64,000 nucleotides of DNA from Limnomonas spitsbergensis (lineage: Eukaryota > Chlorophyta > Chlorophyceae > Chlamydomonadales). The DNA lies in contig JAYJMM010000113.1 in the NCBI GenBank assembly GCA_037349105.1, positions 2,852,001 to 2,916,000 on the forward strand. Direction: 5' to 3'. This document shows positions 33,940-44,116 of the stretch, in pieces. The notes beneath the pieces are model-generated. The model worked only from the letters and a program-made list of their open reading frames with translations, did no database searches and had not been told where the DNA came from. The translations under genes were made by a program, and so were the position numbers. Each line of letters opens with the position of its first letter. The first letter of the stretch is position 1.

Positions 33940-36900
33940 CCAACAGCAGCCTAATGCTACCCCGCACCACCACATACTGAGGGGGCCTGAAAGAAAGAAG
34001 GGGGGCCCTTCGTGCTGGCTGGGTGCTGAGCAGCCTTATGGAGGCTGCTTTTCAAACCTAGGGCTTGCAGCCGCATGCCACTGGGCGCTGAGCAGGTACC
34101 ATGGACCGCGTAGGGACTCAGTTTGATTTCCCCTCAAATCGGACGCCCAAGCTGCAGGGCATGCTGCACTGGACCAGGCCTGGCAGGCCACTGGGCGCTG
34201 AGCAGGTACCATGGGCCGCATAGGGACCCAGCTTTGATTTTCCCTCAAATCGGACGCCCAAGCTGCAGGGCATGCTGCACTGGACCAGGCCTGGCAGGCC
34301 ACTGGGCGCTGAGCAGGTACCATGGACCGCGTAGGGACCCAGCTTTGATTTCCCCTCAAATCGGACGCCCAAGCTGCAGGGCATGCTGCACTGGACCAGG
34401 CCTGGAAGGCCACTGGGCGCTGAGTAGGTACCATGGGGCGGACAGTGGCCCAGTCTGATTTTCGGAAGTTCAAGCTGGAGGGCAGGCCCAAGCTGCAGGG
34501 CAGGCCCAAGCTGCAGGGCAGGCAGCACCAGACCTCCATAGCAGCAGGCCATGGGGTATCTGCATTGTGGCGAAGCATCCTAAAACAAGAAACAGAGATG
34601 TGGTCTCCCGCTGGGTGACATATTTAACATATTTAGCTCTCTGAGCGTACCTGACAACAAAGCTCGTGCCCCGTGCTGGGTGCCCGTGCCCCGTGCACAA
34701 AGCCCGTGCTGGGAGCTGTGCCCAGCTACGAGCTTACCGAGCAACAAAAGTAGGTGGCCTTGTCGTTAGCTACAAAGCCTCCTACCTCATTGGCTTCGTA
34801 CCCGCTAGCCAGAAATGTGTTCCGAGGGTGTGCACTACTAGCAAGAAATGGGCTCCGAGGGTGTGTGAAACCTAGGGCCTGCAGCAGCGGTCCCAAACGC
34901 TGGCTGCTCTTTCGAGTATGTTTGGCACCGTGTCTGGCTGCAGGTACTCCAGCAGGCCGTCCAGCACGGAAGGCTGCAGCAGCCTTAAAGCTCAACACAA
35001 AAATGTAGCTGAAATCATATCAAAGAATAATGTGGCTCACCTTGAGTATGTTTGGCACTGTGCCAGGCTCCTAGGAGGCCCTCCAGCACCCACACGGTGG
35101 ACTGCAGCAGGTGGAAGCCTCTGCCACCAGAAGGTAGCTGAAATGTAGCTGAAATGTAGCTGAAATGTAGCTGTAATGTAGCTGAAATCAACGGTTATTA
35201 CTGATGGGGCTCACCTTGAGAATGTTTGGCACTGTGCCAGGCTCCTAGGAGGCCCTCCAGCACCCACACGGTGGACTGCAGCAGGTGGAAGCCTCTGCCA
35301 CCAGAAGGTAGCTGAAATGTAGCTGGAATGTAGCTGAAATGTAGCTGTAATGTAGCTGAAATCAACGGTTATTACTGATGGGGCTCACCTTGAGAATGTT
35401 TGGCACTGTGCCAGGCTCCTAGGAGGCCCTCCAGCACCCACACGGTGGACTGCAGCAGGTGGAAGCCTCTGCCACCAGAAGGTAGCTGAAATGTAGCTGG
35501 AATGTAGCTGAAATGTAGCTGTAATGTAGCTGAAATCAACGGTTATTACTGATGGGGCTCACCTTGAGAATGTTTGGCACTGTGCCAGGCTCCTAGGAGG
35601 CCCTCCAGCACCCACACGGTGGACTGCAGCAGGTGGAAGCCTCTGCCACCAGAAGGTAGCTGAAATGTAGCTGGAATGTAGCTGTAATGTAGCTGAAATC
35701 AACGGTTATTACTGATGGGGCTCACCTTGAGAATGTTTGGCACTGTGTCAGGCTCAAGGTGGTATTAGCAAGCCCTCACGCATCCACACGGTGGCTGCTG
35801 AGGGTTGAAGCCTGTGCCCCCCGAATGCAGCTGAAATGTAGCTGAAACCAACGCTAAATCATGATGTGGCTCACCTTGAGTATGTTTGGCACTGTGTCAG
35901 GCTCCAGATAGTACAGGAGGCCCTCCAGCACCCACACGGTGGACTTGTGAGGGTTGAAGCCTGCAGCCAGCAGCTTTTCGCTCCATCCCTTCTGCTGAAG
36001 GTCCAGCGACACGCCTGAGGAACAAACGTGCTTTTTACATGGATTGGAACTTCAAAAGGGGGGGTGGGTTGGTGGGGCGTCTGGATCATTTGTGTGTATA
36101 GAAATTCAGTGCTGCCAAAGAATTTGACGGTGTAGAAGCAAGGCATTGGTCATTTTTGAGAGGGCCGAGGGTTCAGGGGGGACTGAGTGGGTGTCCCATG
36201 GCGAGGTCTGAACCTTAGGCAGCTTCACACTCCACACACCACAGGGGGCATTGCAATTTCTTGGGCAGTTCCACACTCCACACCCCACAGGGGGCATTGC
36301 CTTTCCTTCTTTTCCCTTCCGGGCAGCAGGAGGAGGAAAAGGATGGAGGTATTTGGCAAGTCCAGGCGACTGGGTAGGCCGGGCGCTGAAAAAGGCGATC
36401 CTTCATACATATTCAAACCCCTAGAATAGGAGTCCAGCCCCACCCTTAACCCTTACCCCCTCATCCCTCACCAGTCACCCCAACCCCTCCCCCAACCCCT
36501 CCTTTGTGCACCGTGGGTTTTGAATATTTCTTCAAGCTCTTTCAAGAGTCCGGGTTTAGGGTTTAGGGTTAAGGGTTTAGGGTTATGTTTCTCCAAGCTC
36601 TTTGAGGAGTCCAGGCCCTGCATCAGTTTATTCACTTGAACCGCTGTTGTCAGACCGCCCTATGCACCCTCCTCCCCCCTCCTCGCCACCACTCCCTGCA
36701 CACATTGTGCCTGTTGTGGCGATCGTTTCGCCTCCCACTTCCTCTCCTCATCACTGCCCACATCTCTCCCCCTCCCGCTCCCCTCCTCCCCCCTCCTCCC
36801 TCTCCCCCTCCTCCCTGTTCCCCGCCCCCTCCCTGTCCCCCCTGCCCTCCCTCTACACCCCACTCCCTGTCCCCTACCTTTCCTTTCTCCCTCCCCCCCC

Positions 36901-39900
36901 CCCTCCTCCCCCCCCCCCCTCCCTGCCCTCCCTCTACACCCCACTCCCTGTCCCCTACCTTTCCTTTCTCCCTCCCCCCCCCCCCTCCTCCCCCCCCCCC
37001 CCTCCCTGCCCTCCCTGTACACCCCACTCCCTGTCCCCTACCTTTCCTTTCTCCCTCCCCCCCCCCCTCCTCCCCCCCCCCCCCTCCCTGCCCTCCCTGT
37101 ACACCCCACTCCCTGTCCCCTACCTTTCCTTTCTCCCTCCCCCCCCCCCCTCCTCCCCCCCCCCCCCCTCCCTGCCCTCCCTGTACACCCCACTCCCTGT
37201 CCCCTACCTTTCCTTTCTCCCTCTCCCCCCCCCCCTCCTCCCCCCCCCCCCTCCCTGCCCTCCCTGTACACCCCACTCCCTGTCCCCTACCTTTCCTTTT
37301 CTTTCTTTCCTCCCTCTCCCACCCCTCCCCCCTCCTTCTCCCATGCACATTTCAACACACTTCACACACTCCACACATTCACAGATTTCACTTGCCTGCC
37401 CAGGAGGAGCAGCTGAGAGGGAACTTTGCCGCCCGCTCGCCCGCAGCATCAGATCCGTGTGTGAAAGCCGCACCAGCCCGCTCCAGCATCCCTCGCTTAG
37501 CGCCCAGCACGTCCGCCCTGTCCACCTGGGTCAAGGGTTTAGGGTTTGGGGTTTAGGATTAAGGGTTTAGGGTTAAGCGCCCAGCACGTCCGCCCTGTCC
37601 ACCTGGATCAAGGGTTTAGGGTTTGGGGTTTAGGGTTACGGGTTTAGGGTTAAGGGTTAAGCGCCCAGCACGTCCGCCCTATCCACCTGGCCACGCAAGA
37701 CATCAGGACTCTTGAGGCTGGTGCAGGGGCATGTCGGGGAAAGGCTGGCTTAATGCTTATGGGGGCATGCGCATGCTCCTGCCCCCCCCCCCCATGAGGC
37801 CCAATGTCCAATGGGGGCAGGCCACATGCCCCATTCCCCAGTGTGGGAATACAATGCTGCTGCACCTGGAATAAGGAGGCAAGGGTGCAAATGGTACTCT
37901 ACAGGCCATGCCTGCCAATGGCATGCCGTGCATGAAAATAGTGCCAAATGTCCGCTTCAGCTACCCTTCAGCTACACTTCAGCCACAATTGAGTTATACT
38001 TCAGCTACACTTAAGCTACATGAAAGCCTACGGCTGTGGGGGACTGGTGAAGCAGTCCCATTAGCTCGGGCCACCAGCTGTTGGTGGATCAAGATTTGCT
38101 CCTCATCGGCCCAGTGGTGGGGGCTGCACCACAGCATAGATTATTTAAGTGCGCGCTATACCACCTTCAGGGGGCCGCAGGGCGGCCACCAATGGGCCGA
38201 TTGGGACCAACCCTTGACAGAGCTACGGCCTGTGGTCCAGGCAGCAGGGCTTGATGCGCCCCCCCCTCATGGCAGTGGACTGTGATGTAGCTGAATTGTA
38301 GCTGAATAGCTGATGCGTGCTAAAACAAAATTTTTGCACCGCAGGCTATCCAAGCCGGCCTATTGTGCACGTCCTAAAACACGGCAGGCTCTGCCAGCTC
38401 TGAAATTAGACCCTCAAATTACATCAGGGCCCGAGCCCTGGAAACTGAACATGGCAACTGACGAGCTTCTCGTGCACAATGACACATGACTTGTAAAGGT
38501 TTCCTAACAAGTACAAGAACCTTCCTTCTCTAAGCCTGATGTTCAAATATCGGAACCCTTGGATCCGGCCCTGAATCCAACCAGGCGATGCCTAGCTTCG
38601 GGGCAGCTTCATCCTCCAGTGCCAGGGATTGACAAACAAAACGTGTGCATTAAATCCCCTGCATTAAATACGCTGCATTAAATCCCCTGCATTAAATACG
38701 CTGCATTAAATCCCCTGCATTAAATACCCTGCATTAAATACGCTGCATTAAATACGCTGCATAAAATACCCTGCATTAAATACGCTGCATTAAATACCCT
38801 GCATTTAATACGCTGCATTAAATACGCTGTTTTAAATACGCTGCATTAATTACGCTGCATTAAATACGCTGCATTAAATACGCTGCATTAAATACCCTGC
38901 ATTAAATACCCTGCATTAAATACCCTGCATTATATACGCTGCATAAAATACTCTGCATTAAATACGCTGCATTAAATCCGCCGCATTAAATACCCTGCAT
39001 TAAATACGCTGCATTAAATACCCTGCATTAAATACGCTGCATTAAATACCCTGCATTAAATACCCTGCATTAAATGCCCTGCATTAAATACGCTGCATTA
39101 AATACGCTGCATTAAATACGCTGCATTAAATACCCTGCATTAAATACCCTGCATTAAATGCCCTGCATTAAATACGCTGCATTAAATACCCTGCATTAAA
39201 TACCCTGCATTAAATGCCCTGCATTAAATACGCTGCATTAAATGCCCTGCATTAAATGCCCTGCATTAAATACGCTGCATTAAATGCCCTGCATTAAATA
39301 CCCTGCATTAAATGCCCTGCATTAAATACGCTGCATTAAATACGCTGCATTAAATACCCTGCATTAAATACCTTACCCTGGAAACCGAGATCTCGACCCT
39401 GGAAAACCCTGGGTCATGAAACTTATGAGCACTCCCTCGCATTACTCCGCAACGTACCTCAAACCATGCCACACCAGGGGGCAGCTTCATCCGCCAGGGG
39501 CGGGTGTCCATACCCGAGCCCAGCAGTACAACCTGTGGCAGGACAGTGGCAGTACAGGTTATATTGGCACCTACATGGACCTAGACACAGTCCTGAACCC
39601 TGAGCTCACCCCCCCCTCCCTAACCCCCCCTCCTCAAACACCCCCCCCCCACACACACCCTCCACACCCACACCCGACCCCCCCACACACACGCACCGCC
39701 CCCCCCTCCCCCCCCCCCACACATGCACTGGCCCACGCACCCCCCCCCCACACAAGCACATGACCCCCCCCCCCCCCACACACACACCCTTCACCTGTGT
39801 GCATGCTCTCCCGCCCTGTGCCTCCCTCAGATCCACCAACATGACCGGATGAGGCATGATCGAGGCAGGCCCCGCGGCTGACGGAAGCAGGCCCGCAGCA

Positions 39901-42900
39901 GTCTAAACACACATACGCCCTGCCCACCCCCTACCCAGCCACACCTGTGTGCATGCCCTCCCATCCTGTGCCTCCCTCAGGTCCATCAACATGGCCGGAT
40001 GAGGCATGATCGAGGCAGGCCCAGCAGCTGAGGGAAGCAGGCCCGCAGCAGTCTGCACTGTGCCATCGAAGAACACGGTGCGAAACACAATGCGGGAGAT
40101 CGGCCGGGCCAGCGGCTGCAGCTGCTGCTGCTGTTTGGCAGAGGATGAGGCTGCCTGGCTATCAGCGGTATCACTCCCTTGCGCTGCCGCTGCCGCCGCC
40201 GCCGCTGCTGCTGCTGCTGCCGAGGCAGCACTCTTGGCGAATGCTTCCTGCAGGGGCATCACCGTGGGTATCGAGTCGCAAAGGTGGCTTGATGGTGACC
40301 AGGGGGGGTGGGGGAAGCCACAAGGACCAGATCTGCAAAAAAATCCTGCACATTGGTTTGGCCTGGATCAAACCCACGTGGCTCCCCACCCCCTGATGGT
40401 GACTCGGCCTGATTTATGATGCTGTTCGAGAGGGAGCTCAGACTCAGGTTGAAACCAGCAAGGGGGTGCATAAAGATCGGATCAGCGTATTTTAGTGTGT
40501 GTGTGCACCAAGCCACCTTTTGAGAGGGAGCTCAGACCAAGGTGGAATCCGGCAAGGGGATTTATACAAATCGGATCAGGGTTTCTTCTCTTTCTATGCA
40601 CCAGGCCACCTGCGAGGTGCTGACGGCCGGCCACCACTGGAACCTGGTCGGTACCACGGGCTAAGGCTGAGGCTGAGGCTTAAGAGTTGCCAGGACCACA
40701 GCCTAAGGCTGAGGTCTAACACTTACCCGGACCACGGCCAAAGGCTGAGGCCTAAAAGTCTGGACTACGGCCGAGGCCCAAGCAGCAGGACTTGCTGCGC
40801 CAAGACCTACCGGCCTCTGGCCGGGTTGCAGCTTACGTGTTGCTGAAGCAGCCTGAATGACACACAGAGCAGCAGGGCCTGTCATGCCAGGCCCTGCTGG
40901 CGACTCACCCGCAATCCTCCTCGCTTCCGCAGTCTGTTACCGCCCGACCCTGCACTCGCCTTGCGATCCTGGACTGCCTTTGGACCAGCCAAGACTGCAG
41001 CCAGTGGGTCTGTCACAAAGGCATCTGCGCGCTCGGATTCCTCGGCCCTGGCGGCTGTGGGTTAGGGGGCGGGCTTTCAGATGCGGATTGTGCTAAGCAG
41101 GTAAAGGCAGCTTTACATGAATTAATGTTGCTGCCTCGAAACCATTTCCACAGAATAATGCTACATTTGCTCAGGGCCCTGGCGCAGCAAGCCGCCAAGC
41201 AAAGGAGCAGCTCTTGCACAGAGGTGATTCACCTGTGTGTGTGAACTGTCTCAGAACCCTTCTCAAACAGAGGTGGTTTACCAATGTGTGGGAATTGTCT
41301 CAGAGCCCTTCACACTCGGAGGGGAGTCACATGTGTGTGGGTGCTATCTCAACACTGTTCATACGTTGAGGTGGTGTACCAATATGTGTGAAGTGTCACA
41401 GACCCCTTCACAAACAGAGGTGGTTTATCAATATGTGTGAACCATCTCAGAACTGTTCATACACCGAGGTGATTCACCTGTTTGTGCGTGAGCTATATCT
41501 GAACCATTCACCTCAGGTGAAGGGTTCAGGAGATCTAGATGGAGAGGTATAGAGGGTGTAGGGTTTAAAGTTTGTAGATTAAGGGTTCAGGAGATCTAGA
41601 TGGAGAGGTATAGAGGGTGTAGGGTTTAAAGTTTGTAGATAAAGGGTTGAGAGATCTAGATGGAGAGCTCCATGGACGGTGAAGGGTATAGATTTTATAA
41701 ATCAAGGGTTCAGGATATCAAGATGGAGAGGTATGGAGGGTGTAGGGTGTAGGGCATTCAGTTTTTAGATAAAGGGTTGAGCGATCCAGATGTTGAGCTA
41801 GGGATGGTGAAGGGGTAAGATTTTGAAGATTAAGGGTTAAGAGCGGGTATATGGAGAGCTCCAGGGGCGGTAGAGGGTATTGATTTTCAAAATCAAGAGT
41901 TAAGAGATCTAGATGGAGAGCTCCATTACATCATACGATAAATATAGATGGTGGTGTCAGACCTAATGTTTTTTGGTTTCCTTAGGGTTTAAGGTTAAAG
42001 GTTTTAGGGTCTTGATGCGCCGCAACGTTGGGCTTCTTACATGTCAGGCCAGGCATGTGACAAGCCCAATGTTGCGGTGCATCAAGATCGTAACAGCTCG
42101 TAACAGATCGTAACAGCGTGTTATGAGCCAGCATCAATGTTAATTTTAGGGTGCTCCAGCGACGACCGCCCAGCGGCAGGCCTTAAATGATGATGCTTCC
42201 ATGGTCTCATTTATTCATGTGCAGGGTAGTGCGCACCAGACCGGCGGACCAGCCACATTTTTTGCAGGCTGCTGGTCAGCCACTGCTGCATCAATTTGAA
42301 CCAAACCAAGATCACACCAAGACCCGCCCCAATAATTAAATTTGGGTCCCACAAATGCTAGCCAGGCCTTTTATTGATTAGAGGAATTAAAAAAAAATTG
42401 TCCCGACTGTAAATGCGCGTAGCGCCTTCACCATCCTGGGACCGGGCCTACGGCTGGAGTCCCGAGCAGCAGGCCTTGCTGTATCCGGCACTCATGGCCC
42501 CGTAGACTGTGATACAACTGAATTTTAGCTGAAGCAGCCTTCAATGAACTCTGATGCATGTCTCCGAGTTCCTTTTAAGCAGCCAATGTTTAAATTTCCG
42601 GCTACGAGTCCAACTTCGGCAGGCCGCCCTGCGGCCGCTAAAGGCCCGCTCGGAATCAAACCTGGACCAGCCTGCGGCCAGAGGCCAAAGCAGCATGGCT
42701 GGCCTCAATCGGGGCCTCTGGCCAGAGGCCGCAGTGTAGCTGACATGTAGCCGAGTCAAGAAAAATAACCATATAGAGGGCATTGTGGGCCAAACCTCCA
42801 CTATGGTCTGCACGCACCTGCTATGATGCGTGCCGAGTAGGAGACCACGCCTGCAAAGAGCCCCCCAAGAAGCACAGGGCGCAGCAGCTCAGCATTAGCA

Positions 42901-43875
42901 ATCAGCAACAGACAGGGGCATGCAGCATCCAACAGTGGCGTGTAGTATCCAGCAGTGTGTATGGTGCAGTGCACACCAGGCCACTTTGGGGGGGCTGATG
43001 TGCAGCCACCACTGGGTCGATGGGGACCAAATTTGGCTCGGCCTACTGCCGGTGGCCCAAGCAGCAGGCCTTGCTGCATCAGATCTCTCAGATGGAGGCT
43101 GTGCTGTCCCTACATTGTAGCGTAATCACCAAACGAAACAGCGGCACACTATGCCTAAAGATTCCTAGGGTTTTTAAGGGATATACTGTACCGGAACCCT
43201 AATTAGGGTTTCAGGAGGATTCCTCTTTCCCCAAATGTGAGGAGCAAGGAACAATTCCATGGTGCGTAAATGTGGGACATCACTGTATATTCTACCCCCC
43301 CCTGGAGCAGTACAATCAGCAAGGAGGCACTCATGCATGCAGAGATCACCAGGGTAGCATGCAGTGCCATGCTGGAGCGCAGTTCAGGCATGCATGTCCC
43401 ATGATGCGCGCCCTGTTGGCGCCCTTTGGACAGAAAACCCCAGGCACCAAAAAGACGCATGGAACGAGCATTATCAAAAACGCTTGATTGCTGCAGTACG
43501 TCCAGCTGAAGCATATATTTTATTCCAGACCACCTTTGGGGGGCCTGATGTGTGCATGGGACTGGCATGCTATACCCACGCATGCACCCCGAACCATCAT
43601 ATGGCAGCATTGCATGTATTGATGCTGCGACCAGGCCCATGCACGCTTGTGTGCCTCAGCATCCAAGATTTGTCAAGAATTTAGGCATGCGGGAACCGGA
43701 TCTAGCTAGACCGAGTGGTTAAGCTAGGAGCATATATACAACAACACATGTTGCTCTGAAACTCACTGTCCAGCCCATCAAAAGCGTTCCGCCTCCTCCG
43801 CAGGAATTCTCGGATGGTCAGAGAGACAGCAGCCGCGATGGAAACAAGGATGGAGCCTCTTCTCATAAGAGCCAT
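32345..43875 (-). CDS. Leucine carboxyl methyltransferase-type SAM methyltransferase (LCM/PPM family)
   Basis: Exons in coding order are 42887-42818, 41054-40909, 40247-39945, 39532-39458, 37525-37396, 36014-35875, 33016-32864 and 32548-32345. They sum to 1221 nt with all phases matching. A likely first exon, 43875-43767 (MALMRRGSILVSIAAAVS), ends in phase 1 and does not join 42887 directly, so a small exon is probably missing. Family motifs are AARAEESERADAFVTDPLAA, IVFRTVFFDGTV, TQVVLLGSGMDTRPWRM (SAM-binding), WFEVDRADVLGAKR, GVSLDLQQKGWSEKL, STVWVLEGLLYYLEPDTV, SAPGSVLVASIV and the C-terminal RYVTAIID. The family methylates carboxyl or hydroxyl groups of proteins or small molecules. The substrate here is unknown. 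Two N-terminal hydrophobic segments suggest a membrane anchor. An Ala/Gln-rich insert (39945-40247) precedes the SAM motif. The intron after 37396 uses a GC donor (G|GCAAGT). Introns hold many satellites and exon-edge copies. Confidence 0.85.
33025..33250. repeat. GGATGCAACA microsatellite in the LCM-type gene intron
   Basis: About a dozen degenerate copies of GGATGCAACA (33029-33240). They start nine bases beyond the acceptor of the exon at 32864-33016 (the acceptor lies at 33017-33018), so the array abuts the splice site. Confidence 0.8.
34083..34470. repeat. 110-111 bp tandem array, about 3.5 copies
   Basis: CTGGGCGCTGAGCAGGTACC recurs at 34081, 34191 and 34302, and as CTGGGCGCTGAGTAGGTACC at 34413. 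Units also hold AAGCTGCAGGGCATGCTGCA, an R1-like block. It is in the large intron between 33017 and 35874. Confidence 0.85.
34915..35874 (-). pseudogene. Six or so copies of an LCM-type exon end with its donor
   Basis: The genuine exon end (35875-35930, minus) reads GTGTGGGTGCTGGAGGGCCT...CCAAACATACTCAAG|GTGAGCC. GGCTCACCTTGAG recurs on the plus strand at about 35034, 35208, 35382, 35556, 35719 and 35868 (174, 174, 174, 163 and 149 bp). The first four copies are nearly identical and lack 8 bases inside GGCCTCCTGTACTATCTGGA, so they would shift the frame. The 35719 copy is diverged. A further copy without the deletion but without the donor lies at 34915-34985 and still reads VLDGLLEYLQPDTVPNIL. 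Spacers are GTAGCTGAAAT repeats of 11 bp. Confidence 0.9.
36806..37315. repeat. About 80 bp CT-rich minisatellite, about six copies
   Basis: Units contain CACCCCACTCCCTGTCCCCT, ACCTTTCCTTTCTCCCTC and runs of C up to about 14. The plus strand is nearly pure pyrimidine. The long open frames it creates on both strands are composition artefacts. It lies in an LCM-type intron. Confidence 0.9.
37500..37690 (-). repeat. Acceptor plus exon-start triplicated, joined by TTTAGGG repeats
   Basis: GCGCCCAGCACGTCCGCCCT followed by RTCCACCTGG occurs at 37500-37528, 37578-37606 and 37661-37689. On the minus strand each is an acceptor (CCAG|GTGGACAGGGCGGACG) plus the first codons VDRADVLGA. The spacers are GGGTTTAGGGTTTGGGGTTT and GGTTTAGGGTTAAG, telomere-like arrays. 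The copy nearest the exon body is in frame. Confidence 0.88.
38146..38325 (-). repeat. R1 dispersed repeat copy
   Basis: Contains AAGTGCGCGCTATACCACCT, GGGCGGCCACCAATGGGCCG and GACTGTGATGTAGCTGAATT followed by another TAGCTGAA. It lies in an LCM-type intron. Confidence 0.7.
38645..39375. repeat. 14 bp array CTGCATTAAATACG, about 50 copies
   Basis: Nearly perfect 14 bp units with two main variants, CTGCATTAAATACG and CTGCATTAAATACC, plus occasional TCCC, GCCC or TTTTAAA forms. On the transcribed (minus) strand each unit reads TATTTAATGCAG, which resembles a branch/pyrimidine tract and 3' splice site. It is in the LCM-type intron between 37526 and 39457. Confidence 0.95.
39600..39904 (-). repeat. 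CACC-rich low-complexity DNA and a copy of an exon end
   Basis: 39605-39785 is C/CACACC-rich. 39790-39904 is a diverged copy of 39943-40056, the end and donor of the LCM-type exon. On the minus strand it preserves MPHPVMLVDLREAQ, GRACTQ and the GGTG donor. The spacing is about 153 bp. Confidence 0.8.
41222..41935. repeat. Two adjacent minisatellites (about 59 bp and 61 bp)
   Basis: 41222-41520 repeats GAGGTGRTTYACCWRTRTGTGTGAA...CTCAGAAC about five times. 41520-41935 repeats AAGGGTTCAGGAGATCTAGA and TGGAGAGGTATAGAGGGTGT; the first two 61 bp units are almost identical and later ones degenerate. Both are in the intron between LCM-type exons 42818 and 41054. Confidence 0.85.
42600..42760 (-). 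repeat. R1 dispersed repeat copy
   Basis: Contains GGCAGGCCGCCCTGCGGCCG, AACCTGGACCAGCCTGCGGC and GCAGTGTAGCTGACATGTAG. Confidence 0.65.
42962..43110 (-). repeat. R1 dispersed repeat copy
   Basis: Contains CAGTGCACACCAGGCCACTT, GCAGCCACCACTGGGTCGAT and GGTGGCCCAAGCAGCAGGCC. Confidence 0.7.
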
Positions 43876-44116
43876 GTTAAGTATAAGCCAGATTGTCCAC
43901 TGTGTACCTGGTTAGGCTAGCATGAGCTGAGGACGAGCTCGACTTGCCAGTCGCTTTGCGGGAGACGCCCCGGGCCCGGGGCCCGGGAGAGACTACACTT
44001 GTGTGCCAGTGCCATCATTTTGTGTGACCTTTATCCACTGCTGATCAGATTGCCGATCGCGATCGCACAGCAACCCTTCCAAGGAAAGCCACGGTATCTA
44101 CATCACAGCCGCGCCG
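43876..44116. promoter_or_regulatory. Probable divergent promoter region
   Basis: Lies between the probable first exon of the minus-strand LCM-type gene (ATG at 43873-43875) and the first ATG of the plus-strand METTL21-like gene (44117). It contains the GC block CCCCGGGCCCGGGGCCCGGG (43968-43987) and GATCGCGATCGC near 44055. Two methyltransferase genes may share this control region; the role is inferred from position. Confidence 0.45.

Noticed and set aside
36602..37570. Proline-rich plus-strand and Gly-rich minus-strand frames over 300 codons
   Set aside because: Pyrimidine-rich minisatellite within an LCM-type intron; frames are open only because of composition.
38645..39375. CRISPR-like array
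   Set aside because: 14 bp units without spacers, in a eukaryotic intron; no cas genes.
43695..43730. tRNA-like stretch ACCGAGTGGTTAAGC
   Set aside because: Resembles a Leu/Ser tRNA D-arm, but no acceptor stem or B box follows, so it is not a complete tRNA gene.
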